Positions 56,432 to 64,000 of a stretch of DNA of 64,000 nt are shown here, one piece after another. Position numbers and translations under genes: made by a program. Numbering within the stretch: the stretch's first letter is position 1; the number at the start of each line of letters is the position of its first letter. The stretch is from Macrostomum hystrix. Lineage: Eukaryota; Platyhelminthes; Macrostomidae. The stretch spans positions 5,846,501-5,910,500 of the forward strand of contig CATNEN010000034.1 in assembly GCA_950097015.1 (NCBI GenBank). The letters run 5' to 3'. A model generated the notes under the pieces. That model ran no database searches. It worked only from the letters and a program-made list of their open reading frames with translations, and was not told where the DNA came from.

Positions 56432-56955
56432 CGACAGGATTAGTCATTCCCTGCCAGTATTAGTCATTCTTTGACAGGATTAGTCATTCCCTGACAGGAT
56501 TAGTCATTCCCTGACAGGATTAGTCATTCCCTGACAGGATTAGTCATTCCCTGACAGGATTAGTCATTCCCTGACAGGATTAGTCATTCCCTGACAGGAT
56601 TAGTCATTCCCTGACAGGATTAGTCATTCCCTGACAGGATTAGTCATTCCCTGACAGGATTAGTCATTCCCTGACAGGATTAGTCATTCCCTGACAGGAT
56701 TAGTCATTCCCTGACAGGATTAGTCATTCCCTGACAGGATTAGTCATTCCCTGACAGGATTAGTCATTCCCTGACAGGATTAGTCATTCCCTGACAGGAT
56801 TAGTCATTCCCTGACAGGATTAGTCATTCCCTGACAGGATTAGTCATTCCCTGACAGGATTAGTCATTCCCTGACAGGATTAGTCATTCCCTGACAGGAT
56901 TAGTCATTCCCTGACAGGATTAGTCATTCCCTGACAGGATTAGTCATTCCCTGAA
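56432..56955. repeat. 20-bp minisatellite, about 26 copies, nearly invariant
   Basis: The unit is ATTAGTCATTCCCTGACAGG. Apart from the first two copies (CTGCCAGT, CTTTGACAGG) and the last, the units are identical across about 480 bases. It lies 110 bases after the stop codon of the preceding exon. Confidence 0.98.
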
Positions 56956-57362
56956 AAGATACTGTCTTTGTCTAAGAGATTTTGGGGAGATGTCAGGCTG
57001 TGCTAGTCATCTACAGCAAATATCTGACAGTCATGATCTGACATGTTAAGCTGAATTTCGGTACATCAGCTTTGATCTGATATATATATCCGATTACTCT
57101 CTTGATTTACTTTTATTGCTTTTCTAAGGTGATAGGATTTTCGACTTGGAATGCTTTATTCTTGACTTGTTTTATGCGACATTTTTGCAGTTCGCAGTGC
57201 AATCGTTGCTAAACATCGATCCAATAACTTAAGAATCAATTATGCCTGATATGTAATATGTCTACTCTCTCCTACGACTTTTATCAAAAATATTTTTGCT
57301 TAAAATTAGATAACTGTTTGCAATCGACGAAACACATTATTATTTAATTGTAATTTGGTTCC
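56956..57362. other. Unique AT-rich spacer
   Basis: No gene or repeat family recognised between the 20-bp and 34-bp arrays. Confidence 0.4.
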
Positions 57363-57615
57363 TTATGTGATCACAGCTCAGATAAACTCATGGCTGAAAT
57401 GAGCTCACAGCTCAAATAAACTCGTGGCTGAAATGAGCTCACAGCTCAGAAAAACTCGTGGCTGAAATGAGCTCACAGCTCAGAAAAACTCATGGCTGAA
57501 ATGAGCTCACAGCTTAAATAAACTCGTGGCTGAAATGAGCTCACAGCTCAGAAAAACTCATGGCTGAAATGAGCTCACAGCTCAGATAAAATCATGGCTG
57601 AAATGAGCTCACGCA
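57363..57615. repeat. 34-bp minisatellite, about 7.5 copies
   Basis: The unit is CTGAAATGAGCTCACAGCTC followed by AGATAAACTCATGG. TGAGCTCACAGCTCA inside it is nearly palindromic. Confidence 0.94.
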
Positions 57616-58239
57616 GATAACACAGTCCATATTTTCGGTGTATGGTTTGTCACGGATCGAGATTACGTCATTCCTTGTGTCCGTATTTACCACGAGTGTA
57701 TAAATGTCATCACAGCTCTGACCAAGACTGCAAATTGATAACAGGTAAAAATAAAATGTGTCGCTTGAGTATTTTCTTATCTTTTAAGTTAGAATTTGGC
57801 ATTTGCTTTGAAAGCCTGCTGTGTCTACAACTTGTATAGTTTTTCAAATCTTGAAAGCATCAGTGTGTGCGTGTGAGTGTGACAGTCTGTCTCTAGGGTA
57901 GGGGGTTTAAAATTTCAATACGCTTTGAAATGATTGCCTACCGCGTATTTCCTGGTTGCTTGCACGAGAAACACGATGCTACCGGCTGAATATGAGTCCG
58001 CCACTTCCTTCATTTACGCACGCTGGTCGAGGCCCTTCGCCATGCTCGACAGCTCATCGAGAACGCGGACCAATAGAATAATGATTTATCTGAATAGTAA
58101 AAGCTTTTCTCTTTCGCTTTGACAACTGTTTTAACAAATTAAACAATTCAAGCTAATATCAATCTAAGGTCGCTCATTTATTAACTGTAAGTTACACGTT
58201 TCGGGCACTAAAATGCTCGGTTCTGAATCACCAATTCAC
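57616..58239. other. Spacer with a possible small exon
   Basis: 57935-58080 is richer in GC and mostly open on both strands (for example VRVLDELSSMAKGLDQR on the minus strand). No family was recognised and splice sites are ambiguous. Confidence 0.3.
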
Positions 58240-61200
58240 TGATAATTGCTTATTAAGAGTTGATCATCGAGTATTGCTCACTAAGAATTGCTCATTTATC
58301 GAGAATCGCTCATTCATAGATAATCGCTCAGTCATTGTGAATCGCTCAATTATTAGGAATCGCTAAATCATTGAGAATTGCTCATTTATAGATACCGCTC
58401 AGTCATTAGGAATTGCTCATTCATAGAAACTCGCTTAGTCATTAGAAATTGCTAATTGCAAAATTTGCTAAAGAACGGTTAAATCATTGAGAATCGCTCA
58501 TTTTCATTGAGAATTGCTCATTCATTGGGAATCGCTCATTTTCATTAAGAATCGCTCATTTATTGAGAGTCGCTCATTTATTGAGAGTCGCTCATTCATT
58601 GAGAATCGCTCATTCATTGAGAATCGCTCATTCATTGAGAATCGCTCATTTTCATTGAGAATCGCTCATTTATTGAGAATCGCTCATTTATTGAGAATCG
58701 CTCATTTATTGAGAATCGCTCATTTATCGAGAATCGCTCATTCATAGATAATCGCTCAGTCATTGTGAATCGCTCAATTATTAGGAATCGCTAAATCATT
58801 GAGAATTGCTCATTTATAGATACCGCTCAGTCATTAGGAATTGCTCATTCATAGAAACTCGCTTAGTCATTAGAAATTGCTAATTGCAAAATTTGCTAAA
58901 GAACGGTTAAATCATTGAGAATCGCTCATTTTCATTGAGAATTGCTCATTCATTGAGAATCGCTCATTTTCATTAAGAATCGCTCATTTATTGAGAGTCG
59001 CTCATTTATTGAGAGTCGCTCATTCATTGAGAATCGCTCATTCATTGAGAATCGCTCATTCATTGAGAATCGCTCATTCATTGAGAATCGCTCATTTTCA
59101 TTGAGAATCGCTCATTTATTGAGAATCGCTCATTTATTGAGAATCGCTCATTTATTGAGAATCGCTCATTTATTGAGAGTCGCTCATTCATTGAGAATCG
59201 CTCATTCATTGAGAATCGCTCATTCATTGAGAATCGCTCATTTTCATTGAGAATCGCTCATTTATTGAGAATCGCTCATTTATTGAGAATCGCTCATTCA
59301 TTGAGAATCGCTCATTTTCATTGAGAATCGCTCATTTTCATTGAGAATCGCTCATTTATTGAGAATCGCTCATTTATTGAGAATCGCTCATTCATTGAGA
59401 ATCGCTCATTTTCATTGAGAATCGCTCATTTATTGAGAATCGCTCATTTATTGAGAATCGCTCATTTATTGAGAATCGCTCATTTATTGAGAATCGCTCA
59501 TTTTCATTGAGAATCGCTCATTTATTGAGAATCGCTCATTCATTGAGAATCGCTCATTTTCATTGAGAATCGCTCATTTATTGAGAATCGCTCATTTATT
59601 GAGAATCGCTCATTTATTGAGAATCGCTCATTCATTGAGAATCGCTCATTTATTGAGAATCGCTCATTTATTGAGAATCGCTCATTCATTGAGAATCGCT
59701 CATTCATTGAGAATCGCTCATTCATTGAGAATCGCTCATTCATTGTGAATCGCTCATTTATTGAGAATCGCTCATTCATTGAGAATCGCTCATTTATTGA
59801 GAATCGCTCATTCATTGAGAATCGCTCATTCATTGAGAATCGCTCATTTTCATTGAGAATCGCTCATTTATTGAGAATCGCTCATTTATTGAGAATCGCT
59901 CATTTATTGAGAGTCGCTCATTTATTGAGAATCGCTCATTTTCATTGAGAATCGCTCATTCATTGAGAATCGCTCATTCATTGAGAATCGCTCATTCATT
60001 GAGAATCGCTCATTTATTGAGAATCGCTCATTTATTGAGAATCGCTCATTTTCATTGAGAATCGCTCATTTATTGAGAATCGCTCATTTTCATTGAGAAT
60101 CGCTCATTTATTGAGAATCGCTCATTCATTGAGAATCGCTCATTTATTGAGAATCGCTCATTTATTGAGAATCGCTCATTCATTGAGAATCGCTCATTCA
60201 TTGAGAATCGCACATTCATTGAGAATCGCTCATTTATTGAGAATCGCTCATTCATTGAGAATCGCTCATTCATTGTGAATCGCTCATTTATTGAGAATCG
60301 CTCATTCATTGAGAATCGCTCATTTATTGAGAATCGCTCATTCATTGAGAATCGCTCATTCATTGTGAATCGCTCATTTATTGAGAATCGCTCATTCATT
60401 GAGAATCGCTCATTTATTGAGAATCGCTCATTTATTGAGAATCGCTCATTCATTGAGAATCGCTCATTTATTGAGAATCGCTCATTCATTGAGAATCGCT
60501 CATTCATTGAGAATCGCTCATTTATTGAGAATCGCTCATTTATTGAGAATCGCTCATTCATTGAGAATCGCTCATTTATTGAGAATCGCTCATTCATTGA
60601 GAATCGCTCATTCATTGTGAATCGCTCATTTATTGAGAATCGCTCATTCATTGAGAATCGCTCATTCATTGTGAATCGCTCATTTATTGAGAATCGCTCA
60701 TTCATTGAGAATCGCTCATTTATTGAGAATCGCTCATTCATTGAGAATCGCTCATTCATTGAGAATCGCTCATTCATTGAGAATCGCTCATTTTCATTGA
60801 GAATCGCTCATTTATTGAGAATCGCTCATTTATTGAGAATCGCTCATTCATTGAGAATCGCTCATTCATTGTGAATCGCTCATTTATTGAGAATCGCTCA
60901 TTCATTGAGAATCGCTCATTCATTGTGAATCGCTCATTTATTGAGAATCGCTCATTTATTGAGAATCGCTCATTTATTGAGAATCGCTCATTCATTGAGA
61001 ATCGCTCATTCATTGAGAATCGCTCATTCATTGAGAATCGCTCATTTCATTGAGAATCGCTCATTTATTGAGAATCGCTCATTTATTGAGAATCGCTCAT
61101 TTATTGAGAGTCGCTCATTTATTGAGAATCGCTCATTTTCATTGAGAATCGCTCATTCATTGAGAATCGCTCATTCATTGAGAATCGCTCATTCATTGAG

Positions 61201-63232
61201 AATCGCTCATTTCATTGAGAATCGCTCATTTATTGAGAATCGCTCATTTATTGAGAATCGCTCATTCATTGAGAATCGCTCATTTCATTGAGAATCGCTC
61301 ATTTATTGAGAATCGCTCATTTATTGAGAATCGCTCATTTATTGAGAATCGCTCATTTATTGAGAATCGCTCATTTTCATTGAGAATCGCTCATTTATTG
61401 AGAATCGCTCATTCATTGAGAATCGCTCATTTTCATTGAGAATCGCTCATTTATTGAGAATCGCTCATTTATTGAGAATCGCTCATTTATTGAGAATCGC
61501 TCATTCATTGAGAATCGCTCATTTATTGAGAATCGCTCATTTATTGAGAATCGCTCATTCATTGAGAATCGCTCATTCATTGAGAATCGCTCATTTATTG
61601 AGAATCGCTCATTTATTGAGAATCGCTCATTCATTGAGAATCGCTCATTCATTGTGAATCGCTCATTCATTGAGAATCGCTCATTCATTGAGAATCGCTC
61701 ATTTATTGAGAATCGCTCATTCATTGAGAATCGCTCATTCATTGTGAATCGCTCATTTATTGAGAATCGCTCATTCATTGAGAATCGCTCATTTATTGAG
61801 AATCGCTCATTTATTGAGAATCGCTCATTCATTGAGAATCGCTCATTTATTGAGAATCGCTCATTCATTGAGAATCGCTCATTCATTGAGAATCGCTCAT
61901 TTATTGAGAATCGCTCATTTATTGAGAATCGCTCATTCATTGAGAATCGCTCATTTATTGAGAATCGCTCATTCATTGAGAATCGCTCATTCATTGTGAA
62001 TCGCTCATTTATTGAGAATCGCTCATTCATTGAGAATCGCTCATTTATTGAGAATCGCTCATTCATTGAGAATCGCTCATTCATTGAGAATCGCTCATTT
62101 ATTGTGAATCGCTCATTCATTGAGAATCGCTCATTTATTGAGAATCGCTCATTCATTGAGAATCGCTCATTCATTGTGAATCGCTCATTCATTGAGAATC
62201 GCTCATTTATTGAGAATCGCTCATTCATTGTGAATCGCTCATTTATTGAGAATCGCTCATTCATTGAGAATCGCTCATTCATTGAGAATCGCTCATTTAT
62301 TGAGAATCGCTCATTCATTGTGAATCGCTCATTTATTGAGAATCGCTCATTCATTGAGAATCGCTCATTTTCATTGAGAATCGCTCATTTTTTGAGAATC
62401 GCTCATTTATTGAGAATCGCTCATTTATTGAGAATCGCTCATTCATTGAGAATCGCTCATTTATTGAGAATCGCTCATTTATTGAGAATCGCTCATTCAT
62501 TGAGAATCGCTCATTCATTGAGAATCGCTCATTCATTGAGAATCGCTCATTTATTGAGAATCGCTCATTCATTGAGAATCGCTCATTCATTGTGAATCGC
62601 TCATTTATTGAGAATCGCTCATTCATTGAGAATCGCTCATTTATTGAGAATCGCTCATTCATTGAGAATCGCTCATTCATTGTGAATCGCTCATTTATTG
62701 AGAATCGCTCATTCATTGAGAATCGCTCATTTATTGAGAATCGCTCATTTATTGAGAATCGCTCATTCATTGAGAATCGCTCATTTATTGAGAATCGCTC
62801 ATTCATTGAGAATCGCTCATTCATTGTGAATCGCTCATTTATTGAGAATCGCTCATTCATTGAGAATCGCTCATTCATTGAGAATCGCTCATTTATTGAG
62901 AATCGCTCATTCATTGAGAATCGCTCATTCATTGTGAATCGCTCATTTATTGAGAATCGCTCATTCATTGAGAATCGCTCATTTATTGAGAATCGCTCAT
63001 TCATTGAGAATCGCTCATTCATTGTGAATCGCTCATTTATTGAGAATCGCTCATTCATTGAGAATCGCTCATTCATTGTGAATCGCTCATTTATTGAGAA
63101 TCGCTCATTCATTGAGAATCGCTCATTTATTGAGAATCGCTCATTTATTGAGAATCGCTCATTCATTGAGAATCGCTCATTCATTGAGAAAAGCTCATTG
63201 AGAATAGGTCATTGAGAATCGCTCATTGATAA
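58240..63232. repeat. 5-kb array of an 18-bp unit (GAGAATCGCTCATT(C/T)ATT)
   Basis: Roughly 270 units. The main polymorphism is CATTCATT versus CATTTATT, with rarer TTGTGAATCG, GAGAGTCG and a 20-bp TTTTCATT variant. The first 0.3 kb is degenerate, and this edge recurs: 58311-58515 is repeated at 58739-58940. Because 18 is divisible by three, frames of up to 313 codons stay open on both strands (repeats of NRSFIE and NERFSM); they end where the 20-bp variant breaks the frame. They are not genes. Confidence 0.98.
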
Positions 63233-64000
63233 GACTTAATCTGTACGTCGCACAAATTAACTAATTAGAATGATATAATTAATGAACATTTTTAACTTTA
63301 GAACCTTAAGCTAATGACTAGCAACCAAGACCCTCTTTGGGGGAAAAAATCACGCTTTAAAGCCCTGATAAGAAAAATCATTAAAAATATTCAACTTGAA
63401 TACTATACTTATCTTTTCTTGATATCTGCTCGATAGATTATGCTAATCATGCTACACCCTCAAAGTATGTTATTACCTGGAAATCTCATTCTTTCTACTG
63501 GAAATCTCATGCTATCTCTTCAATAAATCATGATATTCCCTAGATACGCTTCCCTGCTCGAAAAGACGCTTAGAAGGAACTTTGATTTATTCCTTCGAAA
63601 GGAACTTTGATGATAGAAGTATAATTTTTAGTATATAATTGATAACTAGCTTTGCACCTGCCATTTCACAAGCAGTTAAACATACACATACTCTGTCCCT
63701 CCACTCTCAGGTGCTTAATTTTCTTTTGTTTCCCTTTGATTAAGGCGAGAGGGCCAGAGAGTGCAGGGAGTGAATCACCAGTTTGCTTGGCAAGCTCTAG
63801 ACTCAGAGCCATTAACCAGCTACGCGTAGAAACTAGCGCTCTAGCCTCCTAAGAAATTTGGCAGCGGTCCGTTCGGCTACCAATGTCAATAGGCGTGTTG
63901 ATACAATCCCTCCTGGGCTACTCTGGTAACTGCAAAATGGGCAATTTTCAAATGAGAACTAGGCGCGCAAGATGGGATGGTAGGAAGTTTTGGGGTGAAG
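63233..64000. other. Unique sequence with a tRNA-like SINE fragment
   Basis: AT-rich to 63690. On the minus strand, about 63890 down to 63700 reads GCGTAGCTGGTTAATGGCTC (A-box-like), then GGTGATTCACTCCC (B-box-like) 40 bases on, and then a CTCTCTGGCCCTCTCGCC tail. This suggests another SINE head. No gene was recognised. Confidence 0.4.

Noticed and set aside
59540-63215. Frames up to 313 codons (NRSFIE and NERFSM repeats)
   Set aside because: An 18-bp unit keeps both strands open by arithmetic; frames break where 20-bp variants occur.

Overview
This window is nuclear DNA from an animal. Coding exons are GC-rich and split by GT-AG introns, and the proteins are metazoan: a ciliary transition-zone protein (TMEM231), a multi-repeat beta-thymosin, Rab18, a rhodopsin-like GPCR, a PAN plus fibrinogen-domain secreted protein, and an ERR-like nuclear receptor. 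The repeats also fit an invertebrate: MULE, hAT, mariner, piggyBac-like and Helitron elements, a LINE with RNase H, and tRNA-derived SINEs. I read it as a ciliated invertebrate, possibly a flatworm or another spiralian. The species cannot be fixed from the sequence alone.

Layout: 0.7-2.3 kb is a decayed MULE transposase split by a hAT element. 4.8-7.4 kb is TMEM231 (+, five exons). 7.8-9.4 kb is a 47-bp minisatellite upstream of the PAN/fibrinogen gene (9.9-15.9 kb, +), whose introns hold a 3-kb and a 0.8-kb minisatellite and a SINE. A decayed LINE lies at 16.5-18.1 kb. A beta-thymosin gene (+) lies at 19.0-19.8 kb. Rab18 (-, 21.8-26.1 kb) carries a SINE and Helitron debris in its first intron. 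An intronless GPCR (-) lies at 27.8-28.9 kb. 29-40 kb has no gene I can recognise, but holds a G-rich minisatellite, a hairpin and SINEs. The ERR-like receptor (+, 40.3-49.7 kb) has a 7-kb second intron with two minisatellites and a MITE. A mariner remnant follows at 52.2-53.2 kb, then an isolated terminal exon resembling the end of INTS5 (55.6-56.3 kb), and finally a 5-kb array of an 18-bp unit (58.2-63.2 kb).

The most striking feature is tandem repetition. About fifteen different arrays, with units from 16 to 47 bp, make up roughly a quarter of the window. Nearly every array has its own unit sequence, and many sit inside introns or next to exons. Several intronic units look like a 3' splice site (a branchpoint-like CTAAC or CTAAT, a pyrimidine run, then TAG or CAG). 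Others carry a consensus transcription-factor site in every unit (AP-1 at 7.8-9.4 kb, CACCTG E-boxes at 47.6-48.2 and 50.6-51.5 kb). The long open frames inside these arrays are by-products of the repeat period and are not annotated as genes. The genes appear unrelated to one another; there is no operon or pathway cluster.
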